From JBGQDM01 sp041495845 (GTDB taxonomy: Bacteria > Acidobacteriota > Terriglobia > Terriglobales > Acidobacteriaceae), in assembly GCA_041495845.1 (NCBI GenBank), contig JBGQDM010000006.1, forward strand, positions 1 through 57,939: DNA of 57,939 bases, written 5' to 3'. How positions within the stretch are numbered: the stretch's first letter is position 1; each line of letters starts with the position of its first letter. The position numbers were made by a program, and so were the translations under genes. Shown here piece after piece: positions 26,702-35,445 of the stretch. The notes under the pieces were generated by a model. That model had not been told where the DNA came from. It made no database searches and saw only the letters and a list, made by a program, of their open reading frames with translations.

Positions 26702-27516
26702 GTATCACTTTCAGAAACAAGGTTGCCGTCGTTTCCGGGGGCGCAATGGGCATTGGTGAGGCGACTGCTCGCCGCCTGGCTGAGTTAGGGGCTGCGGTAG
26801 CAATTGTCGATCGGGATCGAGTGGCCGGTGACAAGACGGCGAACGCGATCCGAGAGTGCGGGCAGCGCGCCGAGTTCTTCGCATGCGACGTAGCTGTCGC
26901 GGCGGACGTGGAAAAGATCGCTTCTGCGATCAGCAGCAGTATGGGCGGCATTGATGTCCTGGTCAGCAACGCGGGCATCCAGCGTTATGGAGACGTGGTT
27001 ACGACCTCGGAAGAGCTCTGGGACGAAGTGATGGCGGTCAATTTGAAGGGCTGTTTTCATCTGGCGAAGCACGCCGTTCCGCTCATGGCAAAGCGCGGTG
27101 GCGGAGCGATCGTCGTCGTGGGTTCGGTGCAGTGTTTTACCGCGGTCGGAAATTCGGCGGCATACGTCACGGCTAAGCATGCATTGCTCGGACTCGTACG
27201 TGCAATGTCTCTCGATCACGCGCGGCAGAACATCCGTGTGAATTGCGTGTGCCCGGGAGCAATCGATACCCCCATGCTGAGGTGGGCCGCCAGTTTGGAC
27301 CCCAATCCGGAGAAGGTGATCGCCACCTGCGACCGCATGCATGCTTTGGGACGCATTGGGAAATCGGAAGAGGTCGCAAACGCAATCGCGTTTCTGGCAA
27401 GCGACTGGGCGTCGTTTATCACCGGAGCCGCATTGGTGGTGGATGGCGGGATGCTCGTCCCCACCGGGGGAATGGGCTTCCAGGAGAGTGGCACAGGGGC
27501 GGCTACGAAGAAATGA
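26698..27516 (+). CDS. SDR-family sugar dehydrogenase (first of two)
   Basis: 272 residues, starting in the ATGA overlap with the GH38 gene. Classical short-chain dehydrogenase features: VAVVSGGAMGIGEATAR (nucleotide site), VAIVDRD, VLVSNAGIQRYG, VVVGSVQCF (catalytic Ser), YVTAK (Tyr and Lys), VNCVCPGAIDTPM and the C-terminal GAALVVDGGM. Asp after the second strand points to NAD. In sugar oxidation routes such an enzyme oxidises either the aldose to the lactone or the keto-deoxy acid; which of the two SDRs does which cannot be decided here. The C-terminus is longer than usual (VPTGGMGFQESGTGAATKK). Confidence 0.88.
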   Translation: MSITFRNKVAVVSGGAMGIGEATARRLAELGAAVAIVDRDRVAGDKTANAIRECGQRAEFFACDVAVAADVEKIASAISSSMGGIDVLVSNAGIQRYGDVVTTSEELWDEVMAVNLKGCFHLAKHAVPLMAKRGGGAIVVVGSVQCFTAVGNSAAYVTAKHALLGLVRAMSLDHARQNIRVNCVCPGAIDTPMLRWAASLDPNPEKVIATCDRMHALGRIGKSEEVANAIAFLASDWASFITGAALVVDGGMLVPTGGMGFQESGTGAATKK

Positions 27517-28277
27517 CGAAGAGATTGCCAGGGAAAGTCGCGATCGTCACCGGCGCGGCAGCGGGCATCGGGCGCGCCAGCGCTCTGCTTTTTGCGCAGG
27601 AAGGCGCGAGTATTGCGGCAGTGGACCTCGATCGTGTGGGATGCGCTGCGCTCGTGTCGGAGATCGTGAAGGCAGGAGGTAGGGCAGCAGCCATCGTAGG
27701 TGATGTGTCCCGCGCGGCAGATGCGCAGCGCATCGTCAAGGAAGCCCGCCAACATTTTGGGCAGCTGGACATTCTCTTCAACAACGCAGGCGTTGTGCCG
27801 CACGGCAAGGTTCACGAGACGACGGAGGGAGAGTGGGATCGTGCCATGGCGATCAACGTCAAGAGCATGTACCTGCTCTGCCACGAAGTGGTGCCGCTTT
27901 TCCTGGAGCAAGGGCGTGGCGTGATCCTGAACACGTCCTCCGCGACCGCGTTGCGCAGCGTGCCGGATCGCGCGACGTACAGTGCGTCGAAGGGAGCAGT
28001 GCTGGCGCTGACTCGCAGCATGGCACTCGATTATGTGAAAAACAACATTCGCGTGAATTGCCTGTGTCCGGGAACAATCGATACTCCGTCGCTGGGACAG
28101 CGATTGGCGGCCTTCGCCGATCCCGCGGGTGCAAGAAGGCAATTCATCGCACGGCAACCGATGGGGCGCTTGGGAACGGCGGAAGAAGTGGCGCAAGCGG
28201 CGCTGTACCTCGTATCGGATGACGCGGGGTTCGTAACCGGGGCAGCGTTTTCAATTGACGGGGGATTCGCGATCTAG
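27513..28277 (+). CDS. SDR-family sugar (acid) dehydrogenase (second of two)
   Basis: 254 residues. ATG 27513 overlaps the previous stop (ATGA), the usual coupling in this operon; the frame is open further upstream but overlaps the first SDR. Motifs: VAIVTGAAAGIGRASA, IAAVDLD, ILFNNAGVV, LNTSSATALR (Ser), YSASK, VNCLCPGTIDTP and the end GAAFSIDGGFAI. It resembles 2-keto-3-deoxy-L-fuconate/L-rhamnonate dehydrogenases and the BDH2 group, which would give the 2,4-diketo acid used by the FAH hydrolase. Only about a third of positions look shared with the first SDR, so this is not a recent duplication. Confidence 0.88.
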   Translation: MTKRLPGKVAIVTGAAAGIGRASALLFAQEGASIAAVDLDRVGCAALVSEIVKAGGRAAAIVGDVSRAADAQRIVKEARQHFGQLDILFNNAGVVPHGKVHETTEGEWDRAMAINVKSMYLLCHEVVPLFLEQGRGVILNTSSATALRSVPDRATYSASKGAVLALTRSMALDYVKNNIRVNCLCPGTIDTPSLGQRLAAFADPAGARRQFIARQPMGRLGTAEEVAQAALYLVSDDAGFVTGAAFSIDGGFAI

Positions 28278-28279
28278 CC

Positions 28280-29485
28280 ATGGGAACTACTTCCATCAAG
28301 TGCCGCAGAACCCAATGGAAGGGACGTCCCGGGTATTGCCTGACCAACGACAAGGTGCAGGTCACCGTGCTGACCGGTGGCGGAGCCATGGCGGATTTAC
28401 GTTGCCGCTCAGGGGCCGAGGAGTGGAGTCCAAACCTGTTGTGGGAGGCGCCCTGGCCCACGATGGATCCAGACAAGTTTCAGCCGCGGCACTCGCGCCA
28501 GTATGGAACGCCGTTTGTCGGCAAGTTCCTGGCCGGATTTACCGGGAGCACCCTGTGTCTGGATTATTTCGGCGCGCCTTCAGAAGACGAGATTCGGCAG
28601 GGGTTGTGCCTGCACGGCGAGGCTTCCGTGACGCGATGGAAAGCGACAAGCGCCCGGGGTGGCGTCACGATGGAAGCGTGGCTGCCGGTCTCTGGGCTCC
28701 GCTTCCGGCGCCAGATGAGCGTGCTGGATGGAGAATCGGTCATCTACGTGAGAGAAACGGTGCGCAACCCAAGAGCGGCAGACCATTTCCTGCACTGGGT
28801 GCAGCACGCCACCTTTGGCCCTCCGTTGTTGCAGAACGGGGAAAGCGTGGTCGCCATGCCCGCCGGGCGCGGGAAAACCTGGCCGCATGGTTACGAAGGA
28901 AAAAGTCTGCTGGCGAATGATCGTGACTTCGAGTGGCCAGTTGCCCCGGCCGAGAGTGGTGGGCGCGTGGATCTGTCGCAACCGTTCATTCGATCTGGAA
29001 CTGGGTTGGTGGCAGCTGTTCTCTTCGATGCCAATCGAATTTGGGCCTATGTTACGGTGCTCAACTTTCGTTTGGGCCTGCTGGCTGGGTTTTGCTTTCC
29101 GCGAAGTCTGTATCCGTGGGCCGCGGTGTGGGAGGAAAATTGCGCCCGGCAGGAAACGCCATGGAAAGGGCAGACCCAAGCCCGAGGGATTGAATTCGGC
29201 ACCACTCCCATGCCCATCGGTCGTGAGCAAGCGTTTGCCATGGGCAATCTGTTCGGAGTCCCGACTTTTGCTAGGGTACCGGCCAGCGGCGAGTTGCAAG
29301 CGAACTATGCCATCTTCATGTCGCCGGTGAGCACTGATTGGCGAGGCATTCGTGACGTCCGGCCAGAAAATGGCGAAATCGTAATCGTCGCCACCAACGG
29401 CGGCCAGTTGCGCCTGCCCGCGCGCGGGCTCGACAAGATCGACAGAGTCGAAACTAGAGATGCGAGGAGGCGGAAACCAGCATGA
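28280..29485 (+). CDS. galactose-mutarotase-like (DUF4432/aldose epimerase type) protein
   Basis: 401 residues, starting two bases after the second SDR stop and ending in an ATGA overlap with the permease gene. No signal peptide. It has the look of the galactose mutarotase-like beta-sandwich: VQVTVLTGGGAMADLRCRSG near the start, LCLHGEASVTRW (a conserved His-Gly-Glu), YVRETVRNPRAADHFLHWVQH and YPWAAVWEEN. Members of this superfamily interconvert sugar anomers or bind sugars. I cannot name a closer family with certainty. The position between dehydrogenases and a sugar permease supports anomer conversion of the imported sugar. Confidence 0.65.
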   Translation: MGTTSIKCRRTQWKGRPGYCLTNDKVQVTVLTGGGAMADLRCRSGAEEWSPNLLWEAPWPTMDPDKFQPRHSRQYGTPFVGKFLAGFTGSTLCLDYFGAPSEDEIRQGLCLHGEASVTRWKATSARGGVTMEAWLPVSGLRFRRQMSVLDGESVIYVRETVRNPRAADHFLHWVQHATFGPPLLQNGESVVAMPAGRGKTWPHGYEGKSLLANDRDFEWPVAPAESGGRVDLSQPFIRSGTGLVAAVLFDANRIWAYVTVLNFRLGLLAGFCFPRSLYPWAAVWEENCARQETPWKGQTQARGIEFGTTPMPIGREQAFAMGNLFGVPTFARVPASGELQANYAIFMSPVSTDWRGIRDVRPENGEIVIVATNGGQLRLPARGLDKIDRVETRDARRRKPA

Positions 29486-30504
29486 GTGATACGACAGTAG
29501 GACTAGCGTTGCTACTGGTGGCGGGAATCACGAACGCCAGCTTCACGCTTCCCATGAAGTACACGCGCCGCTGGGCTTGGGAGAATACGTGGTTAGTGTG
29601 GACAATTTTTGCCCTTGTAATCCTGCCGCCCGTGGTGGCATTCCTGACCGTGCCTCATCTGCAGCAGGTGTACGCAGAAATCGGCCCGGCGCTGGTCCTC
29701 ACGGTGGCCGCCTTTGGGGCTGGCTGGGGCGTTGCCCAGGTATTGTTTGGGCTGGCCGTCGAGGCCATCGGTATCGCGCTGACTTTTTCAATCGTTTTGG
29801 GGATGTCGGCTGCGATCGGTAGCATCATCCCTTTGATTCGCCTCCATCCAGAAAAGATGTTTAGCAACGGCGGGCTTGGAGTGATGGTGGGTGTGGCGCT
29901 GGTATTGGTCGGAGTGGTGATTTGCGCAATTGCCGGCAGACGCAGAGAAGCGGCCATGGGGGTGGCTGGCTCTGAACCTGCCGGTGCTTCTCAAACCCGC
30001 GGGCTGATGTTTGCCATCGGCAGCGGTTTGGGTGCCGCCATGGTGAACCTGGGGCTGACGTTTGGTGCCCCACTTTTGGCCAGCGCAGAGCGAATGGGAG
30101 CCGATCCGGTGTGGGCTCCGAACGCGGCTTGGCTGCCGGTGATGCTTGCCGGAGCAGTTCCCAACTTAGCTTATTGCGTTTTCCTGCTGCAGAAAAACAA
30201 GACCGCATCTCGCTATTCTGAGCCGGCAACTGGATCTTACTGGCTGCTGGCGTTCATCATGGCCGCCTTCTGGTTTGGGAGCACTTCCCTGTACGGTATC
30301 GCGAGCGGAAAGTTGGGGAGCTGGGGCCCGATTCTGGGCTGGCCACTTTTCATGTCTTTGATCGTGATCACCGCCAGCGTGCTGGGCATCATGACCGGTG
30401 AGTGGAAGAACGCTGGGAAGAGGCCGCTGCAAGTCCAGTTGGGTGGTGTCGCGGTGCTGGTCCTGGCGGTGTTCGTGCTGTCGGCTGCGAGCCGCTGGGT
30501 TTAA
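29482..30504 (+). CDS. RhaT-type sugar:proton symporter
   Basis: 340 residues, ten predicted membrane segments, from the ATGA overlap at 29482. The N-terminus LLLVAGITNASFTLPMKYTR followed by WAWENTWLVWTIFALVI is characteristic of the L-rhamnose-proton symporter family (DMT superfamily), as is AFGAGWGVAQVLFGLAVEAIG. It should bring a monosaccharide, in known members L-rhamnose, across the inner membrane. Its place in the operon with a lactonase, dehydratase and SDRs is the best hint that the substrate is a 6-deoxy or related sugar. Confidence 0.88.
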   Translation: MSDTTVGLALLLVAGITNASFTLPMKYTRRWAWENTWLVWTIFALVILPPVVAFLTVPHLQQVYAEIGPALVLTVAAFGAGWGVAQVLFGLAVEAIGIALTFSIVLGMSAAIGSIIPLIRLHPEKMFSNGGLGVMVGVALVLVGVVICAIAGRRREAAMGVAGSEPAGASQTRGLMFAIGSGLGAAMVNLGLTFGAPLLASAERMGADPVWAPNAAWLPVMLAGAVPNLAYCVFLLQKNKTASRYSEPATGSYWLLAFIMAAFWFGSTSLYGIASGKLGSWGPILGWPLFMSLIVITASVLGIMTGEWKNAGKRPLQVQLGGVAVLVLAVFVLSAASRWV

Positions 30505-30522
30505 AGGGATTTTGGAGGAATC

Positions 30523-31461
30523 ATGAAAGCACTGGCGATCGACCTGGGAGGAAGTCACGCGACTTGTGCCGTCGTGGAAGACCGATCCATCCTGGCATCG
30601 CAGGTAGTGACTACAGACGGCACAACGGGATTGAAGTCTTCCCTCCCGGAGCTGGCCGAAACCCTGATCACCTTGCTGAAGCAGAGCGGCGTCAGCGCGG
30701 CAGACTGCTCTGGTCTGGCATTCAGTTTCTGCGCGATGGTGGATTCCCGCACCACAAAGATTCTCTCCACGAATCAAAAGTACGACGACGCCCGCGATTT
30801 GGACTTGGTCGGATGGGCAAAGCGTGAACTCGGGTTGCCCTTGCGGTTGGAGAACGACGCTCGGATGGCTTTATTGGGCGAGTACTACGCCGGCGCCGCG
30901 CGGGGGTACGAAGATGTAGTCATGATCACGTTGGGCACCGGAATCGGAGGTGCCGCGATGATCGGGGGACGCCTGCTGCGAGGCAAGCATGCGCAAGCGG
31001 GGTGCTTGGGTGGGCATATTCCGGCCGACTTCGAAGGACATGCGTGCACCTGCGGAGCAATCGGCTGTACTGAAGCGGAGGCCTCAGGATGGGCCATTCC
31101 CTTGATTGCGCAGGAGTGGCCTGGTTTCGCGCAGAGCGCCCTGGCAAAAGAACCCAAGATTAGTTTCGAAGCCATTTTTCGTTTGGCAGAACAGAAAGAC
31201 GAGGTTGCTCTCGCACTCCGGAATCGATGCTTGAAGGTCTGGGCCGTTGGGGCTGTCGGTCTGATCCATTCCTTCGATCCGGAGATCGTGGTGTTTGGTG
31301 GGGGCGTTATGAAGAGCGCTCACATCATCCAGCCCTTTGTTCAGTCCTATGTCGAGAAGCATGCTTGGACGCCCTGGGGCAAAGTGAAGGTGCGCGCCGC
31401 GGAGTTGGGGAACAACGCCGGCCTTCTTGGATCCATTCCTCTCCTCGCCGAACCGCTCTGA
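30523..31461 (+). CDS. ROK-family sugar kinase
   Basis: 312 residues from ATG 30523 with GGAGG upstream. ROK signatures: MKALAIDLGGSHATCAVVED (phosphate-binding), LRLENDARMALLGEYY (catalytic Asp), ITLGTGIGGAAMIGG and the zinc site HACTCGAIGCTEAEASG. A late VVFGGGV is the adenosine motif. There is no N-terminal helix-turn-helix, so it is a kinase rather than a repressor. Possible substrates are glucose, mannose, fructose or N-acyl sugars. Next to a mannose-6-phosphate isomerase-like gene it may phosphorylate mannose released by the GH38 enzymes. Confidence 0.88.
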   Translation: MKALAIDLGGSHATCAVVEDRSILASQVVTTDGTTGLKSSLPELAETLITLLKQSGVSAADCSGLAFSFCAMVDSRTTKILSTNQKYDDARDLDLVGWAKRELGLPLRLENDARMALLGEYYAGAARGYEDVVMITLGTGIGGAAMIGGRLLRGKHAQAGCLGGHIPADFEGHACTCGAIGCTEAEASGWAIPLIAQEWPGFAQSALAKEPKISFEAIFRLAEQKDEVALALRNRCLKVWAVGAVGLIHSFDPEIVVFGGGVMKSAHIIQPFVQSYVEKHAWTPWGKVKVRAAELGNNAGLLGSIPLLAEPL

Positions 31462-33218
31462 TGCTGCGAAGATCCAATTACGACAAATCCCCCGCTGTGA
31501 TGATTCGGGCGACGGCTGCGGATTGCCAGGTTGGTTGGCCTCGCGTTCTGGAGAGACTGAAAGAGGCGATCGGGAGCAAGCGTAGCGTGCTCTGCGTCGA
31601 ATGTTACCCCGGCGTGCAGGAGCAAGAAGTGGAACACGCCTTGGCCCGAGGGCTGAATTGCACCAGCATCATTTCCACTCGCAGCCTCTTCAAGAGTGCC
31701 CTTGAGGTTGATGCCATGCTGGCTCCCTATCTAGGCGACGATCCCGTGTTTGGCCGGATGAACGGCATCACGCTGGAAGACTTCTTCGATCCCCGCAAGC
31801 TGGCCGCTGCGTGCGAAACCGTCCACCGAAACGGAAGCAATCGAATGCTGATCGTGGGAGTCGGAGCTGCGTTGGTTGCTCCCCAGCCTGACCTCTTGGT
31901 CTACGCCGATCTGGCGCGCTGGGAAATCCAGGGACGACAGCGGCGGGGTGAAATCGGCAACCTGGGAGCGGAGAATCTGGGCGAGACTCCATCGCTGAAG
32001 TACAAGCGCGCATTCTTTGTTGATTGGCGGGCGGCAGACCGGTTGAAGAAAACGCTATTACCGCGAATCGATTTCCTGCTCGATACCAAGGATGCGCGAA
32101 CGCCGAAAATGATTGGTGGCGATCTTTTCCGCGAAGGGTTAAGAACTGCGGCGCATCGCCCTTTTCGCGTTGTTCCCTACTTTGATCCGGGACCGTGGGG
32201 CGGACACTGGATGGAGGAGGTCTGCGATCTGCCGAAAGACAAACCCAATCACGCCTGGTGCTTCGACTGCGTTCCGGAAGAGAACAGTCTGCTGCTTGGG
32301 TTCGGCGATGTGCGGGTGGAAGTACCCGCCTTGAACGTGGTGTTTGCGCATCCTCGCGAACTGTTGGGAGATGCCGTACACGGACGATTCGGAACCGAAT
32401 TCCCCATCCGATTCGATTTTCTGGACACCATGGGCGGCGGGAATCTCTCGCTGCAAGTGCATCCCTTGACCGAATACATCCAGGACAAGTTTGGGATGAA
32501 CTACACGCAAGATGAAAGCTATTACCTGCTCGACGCCGGTTCTGATGGGTGCGTCTACCTTGGCTTGCGCGAAGGCATTGATCGTCAATCGATGCTGAAA
32601 GACCTGCGCCTGGCGCAAGATGGCGGGCCGCCATTTCCCGCCGAGAAATATGTGAGCGTGTTTCCCGCCAAGAAGCACGACCATTTCCTGATCCCGGCGG
32701 GCACCGTGCATTGTTCGGGCAAGAACAGCATGGTGCTTGAAATCAGCGCAACACCGTACATCTTCACCTTCAAGCTGTGGGACTGGGGAAGGTTGGGCCT
32801 GAACGGGTTACCGCGCCCGATTCATCTCGATCACGGGGCCGCGAACATCCAGTGGGACCGGACTACGCAATGGGTGCGGCGCAGCCTCATCAATCAGGTC
32901 AAACCCGTCGCCGACGGATCGGGCTGGCGTGAGGAGCGTACTGGGCTGCACCAGCGTGAGTTCATCGAGACGCGGCGTCATTGGTTTACTACTGCCGTCC
33001 CGCACCATACCAACGGTGGCGTGAATGTGCTGAACCTGGTTCAGGGCTGGGAAGCAATCGTGGAGAGTCCAACGTCTGCCTTTGAGCCCTTTGCGGTTCA
33101 CTACGCTGAAACGTTCATCGTCCCGGCAGCCGTGGGCGCCTATACTATCCGGCCGTCCAAAGAATCCGAAGGATGTGAGTGTGCCACGATCAAAGCTTTC
33201 ATAAAGAGCGCCGCATGA
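31461..33218 (+). CDS. class I mannose-6-phosphate isomerase-like protein with extra N-terminal domain
   Basis: 585 residues. ATG 31461 shares one base with the ROK stop (TGATG). The C-terminal ~370 residues are a cupin-type isomerase: PYFDPGPWGGHWMEE, GGGNLSLQVHPLTEYIQ (zinc Gln and His), DESYYLLDAGSDG (Glu), HFLIPAGTVHCSGKNSMVLE (His). The N-terminal ~200 residues look like a P-loop kinase-type fold (SVLCVECYPGVQEQEVEHAL, IISTRSLFK, NRMLIVGVGAAL, DLLVYADLARWEI) but lack a G-x4-GK[ST] motif, so it is probably a degenerate regulatory domain. This is much longer than ordinary ManA (~320-390). A second, normal-size manA is at 41032-42027. Confidence 0.82.
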   Translation: MLRRSNYDKSPAVMIRATAADCQVGWPRVLERLKEAIGSKRSVLCVECYPGVQEQEVEHALARGLNCTSIISTRSLFKSALEVDAMLAPYLGDDPVFGRMNGITLEDFFDPRKLAAACETVHRNGSNRMLIVGVGAALVAPQPDLLVYADLARWEIQGRQRRGEIGNLGAENLGETPSLKYKRAFFVDWRAADRLKKTLLPRIDFLLDTKDARTPKMIGGDLFREGLRTAAHRPFRVVPYFDPGPWGGHWMEEVCDLPKDKPNHAWCFDCVPEENSLLLGFGDVRVEVPALNVVFAHPRELLGDAVHGRFGTEFPIRFDFLDTMGGGNLSLQVHPLTEYIQDKFGMNYTQDESYYLLDAGSDGCVYLGLREGIDRQSMLKDLRLAQDGGPPFPAEKYVSVFPAKKHDHFLIPAGTVHCSGKNSMVLEISATPYIFTFKLWDWGRLGLNGLPRPIHLDHGAANIQWDRTTQWVRRSLINQVKPVADGSGWREERTGLHQREFIETRRHWFTTAVPHHTNGGVNVLNLVQGWEAIVESPTSAFEPFAVHYAETFIVPAAVGAYTIRPSKESEGCECATIKAFIKSAA

Positions 33219-34108
33219 AAATCGCTGGCATCGGAATTACGATTTGCGTGCTTGCACTGTGTGCGGCGCCGCTCGTCTCGGCTCAGACAACACCGAAGGT
33301 GCCTGCACCCGCAGCACCCCACGCCCTCAGCGCATGCCCGCTGGTGCGTGATGGCAGCTTCAACAGTGTCGCGCTCAAGCGAGAAGCAAAATACCGCACT
33401 TACGTGCCGCGTGCCTACTCGACATCAACGAAGCGTTACCCGGTTCTTTACCTGCTGCACGGGCTCTATGGCGACTACCGCAATTGGGACACGATGACAC
33501 AGTTGGCCAGGCACATGACGGGACGAGAGTGGATCGTGGTCATGCCCGACGCTGGGAACTCCTGGTATGCGAATTCGGTGAGCCAAGCCGATAACCGTTT
33601 CGAGGATTACATCGCGAAAGACCTGGTCCGTGAAATTGATCACCGCTACCGTACGATCCAGCAGCGCCACGGGCGCGCGATCGTGGGACTGTCGATGGGC
33701 GGGTATGGAGCGCTGAAACTCGCGCTCAAGTATCCCGAGGAATACGGCTTTGCCGGCAGCTTGAGCGGCGCTTTGGATGCGGCGCGCGACTTGGCCGACC
33801 AGGTTGCGGAATATCACGACCAGCTCATCAGGGTTCTCGGAGCCAATGGCAACCCAGCCCGTAGAGAGAACGACCCCTTTGTTCTTCTCAGCCAGCCCGG
33901 TCGGAAAACGGTGCCATACCTCTACCTGGCCTGCGGCAGTGCGGATCGATTTTTGGGAGTCAACCGTGAGTTCGTGAAGGAACTCTCGGCCCGCAACATC
34001 GCGTATGAGTACCACGAAACTTCCGGCGGTCATGATTGGCAGTATTGGGACAGAGCAGTGCAGCCCATGCTGGACACGTTGCAGCTTCGCCTCAACGCCC
34101 AGCCGTAA
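33215..34108 (+). CDS. secreted esterase-D/antigen-85-like hydrolase
   Basis: 297 residues from ATG 33215, in an ATGA overlap with the isomerase gene. Signal peptide: MKIAGIGITICVLALCAAPLVSAQ. The alpha/beta-hydrolase core shows YPVLYLLHGLYGDYRNW (oxyanion region), IVGLSMGGYGALKLAL (nucleophile Ser), YLACGSADRFLG (Asp) and ETSGGHDWQYW (His). Family members include feruloyl and acetyl-xylan esterases and S-formylglutathione hydrolase. As the last gene of a glycan operon, a de-esterifying role on the polysaccharide is likely. Confidence 0.85.
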   Translation: MKIAGIGITICVLALCAAPLVSAQTTPKVPAPAAPHALSACPLVRDGSFNSVALKREAKYRTYVPRAYSTSTKRYPVLYLLHGLYGDYRNWDTMTQLARHMTGREWIVVMPDAGNSWYANSVSQADNRFEDYIAKDLVREIDHRYRTIQQRHGRAIVGLSMGGYGALKLALKYPEEYGFAGSLSGALDAARDLADQVAEYHDQLIRVLGANGNPARRENDPFVLLSQPGRKTVPYLYLACGSADRFLGVNREFVKELSARNIAYEYHETSGGHDWQYWDRAVQPMLDTLQLRLNAQP

Positions 34109-34147
34109 GACGAGGAGAATGCGGCAGATCCCTGACCTCCGCTGCGT

Positions 34148-35053
34148 CTACTTCATCGGCCCTAGTTTGTATTTCGCGAGGAATTGCCAGACGGTGTCGT
34201 AGGCCTTACGGTTGTCTTCATCGCTGAATTGCCCGTGCCCCACCCCCTTCAATGTGAAGAGTTCATTGGGAACGCCGGCCTTATCGAGCGCCTGGTGCAG
34301 GCGCACCGCGTGGCTGTAGGGCACAACCTCATCGGCATCGCCGTGAATCGTGAGAATCGGCGGATTGTTCTTGCTGACGTAGGCGAGCGGTGAAACGCGG
34401 TGGGCTACTTCTTCTTTGTTCGGTAGGCTGCCGAGCCATGCCACCGCATAGTTCTTGCGATTCCCGCCCGCGATCAGGTCGGCGACATCGGTGACGCCGT
34501 ACCAATTGACAATGGCGGCGACGCGAGGTTGCGCCTCTCCGCTGTTTCCGGGGCAGTTGTTGTCCAAGCCGTCAGCCTCGGTCAGCATTCCCGTCGTCAG
34601 CGAGAGATGGCCTCCCGCCGAGTGTCCGGTTACCACCAACCGGCTGGGATCAATGTGATAGTCCTTGGCGTTGCGAACCACCCAACGCAAAGCGCACCGG
34701 CAATCTTCGACGGCCGCAGGTGCCTTGGCAGCGCTGGCCATGCGATATTCCACATTCACAGCCACCCATCCCCGCTGGAGGTAGGGCAGCACTTCCAGGA
34801 CCGCTCCCGCCTTGTCGCCGAAAATCCAACCACCACCATGAATATAGATCACCGCCGGCACGGCGGCGGTTGCTTTGTAGGGATAGATGACGTCGAGCTT
34901 GTTCTCATGACCACTTTCCACGCTATAAACAACATCGGGCCTGATCCAATACCGGTTTCCGGCATCTTCCGCGAAACGGCTTGGCTGTTGAGCTGGGGCC
35001 GCAGGCGCGATCAAGGCCAGGACTAAGAAGAATAAGAAGAGATTCGATTTCAT
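34148..35053 (-). CDS. secreted alpha/beta hydrolase (BD-FAE/HSL type)
   Basis: 301 residues from ATG 35053. Signal peptide MKSNLFLFFLVLALIAPAAPAQ. Catalytic features are VIYIHGGGWIFGDKAG (oxyanion hole), VVTGHSAGGHLSL (nucleophile Ser), ILTIHGDADEVVPY (Asp) and GVGHGQFS (His). It resembles carbohydrate esterases with the HGGGW motif (BD-FAE, carboxylesterase group). It is convergent with the esterase at the end of the long operon, so it is not part of that transcript, but is probably functionally linked to glycan deacylation. Confidence 0.85.
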   Translation of the reverse strand: MKSNLFLFFLVLALIAPAAPAQQPSRFAEDAGNRYWIRPDVVYSVESGHENKLDVIYPYKATAAVPAVIYIHGGGWIFGDKAGAVLEVLPYLQRGWVAVNVEYRMASAAKAPAAVEDCRCALRWVVRNAKDYHIDPSRLVVTGHSAGGHLSLTTGMLTEADGLDNNCPGNSGEAQPRVAAIVNWYGVTDVADLIAGGNRKNYAVAWLGSLPNKEEVAHRVSPLAYVSKNNPPILTIHGDADEVVPYSHAVRLHQALDKAGVPNELFTLKGVGHGQFSDEDNRKAYDTVWQFLAKYKLGPMK

Positions 35054-35139
35054 TCCCCGACCTCCGAATCACTGAATGCCAAGCACGGGATTATACAGAC
35101 CTCGCGGTGCAGCGTTCGTGGGGGCGCGAACCCAGGTTG

Positions 35140-35349
35140 TCACGACATCCCAAATCCGTGAATTTTGAACCTAGCGTGCGACAGTTCTCGGTCACCGTGC
35201 GAACTACCTTCTCGCGGGCTCCGTCGCGGATGTCCGCCGAGATCTCGGGTCACGCTCCCATCGGCACCAACGAGCGCTGCCAGGTGTGCGATGACTTCAT
35301 CTGCAATTCTCCCCGCATCGCGGCCTACCCGGCTGGACGAGGTTCCTGT
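35140..35349 (-). pseudogene. decayed C-terminal fragment of a large ATPase-type protein (tentative)
   Basis: On the minus strand, conserved-looking protein sequence is split over two frames. Frame one gives SSRVGRDAGRIADEVIAHLA and LVGADGSVT. One extra C shifts to frame two, EISADIRDGAREKVVRTVTE then NCRTL. One missing base returns to frame one, RFKIHGFGMS and the stop at 35142-35140. From memory this resembles the extreme C-terminus of large AAA/DUF499-type ATPases, usually ending ...NSRTLKF..GFE. No upstream part of such a gene is present. It is therefore a remnant, unless the shifts are sequencing errors. Function call is weak; the frame-switch pattern is directly visible. Confidence 0.4.
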
Positions 35350-35445
35350 CGAAAAGGCGGAAACAAGTCCGCACCAATCCGCAGCACCCGCGCACCAACG
35401 CGAAATGGAGATCCCGCCAGATCTGCTGCAAGTTGTTGAAGGACC

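Noticed and set aside
30523..31461. ROK protein as a repressor of the operon
   Set aside because: It has no N-terminal helix-turn-helix and keeps the kinase and zinc motifs; the GntR protein is the better regulator.
34981..35439. 152-codon plus-strand frame spanning the region before the tRNA
   Set aside because: No family features; the minus strand carries the recognisable protein remnant.
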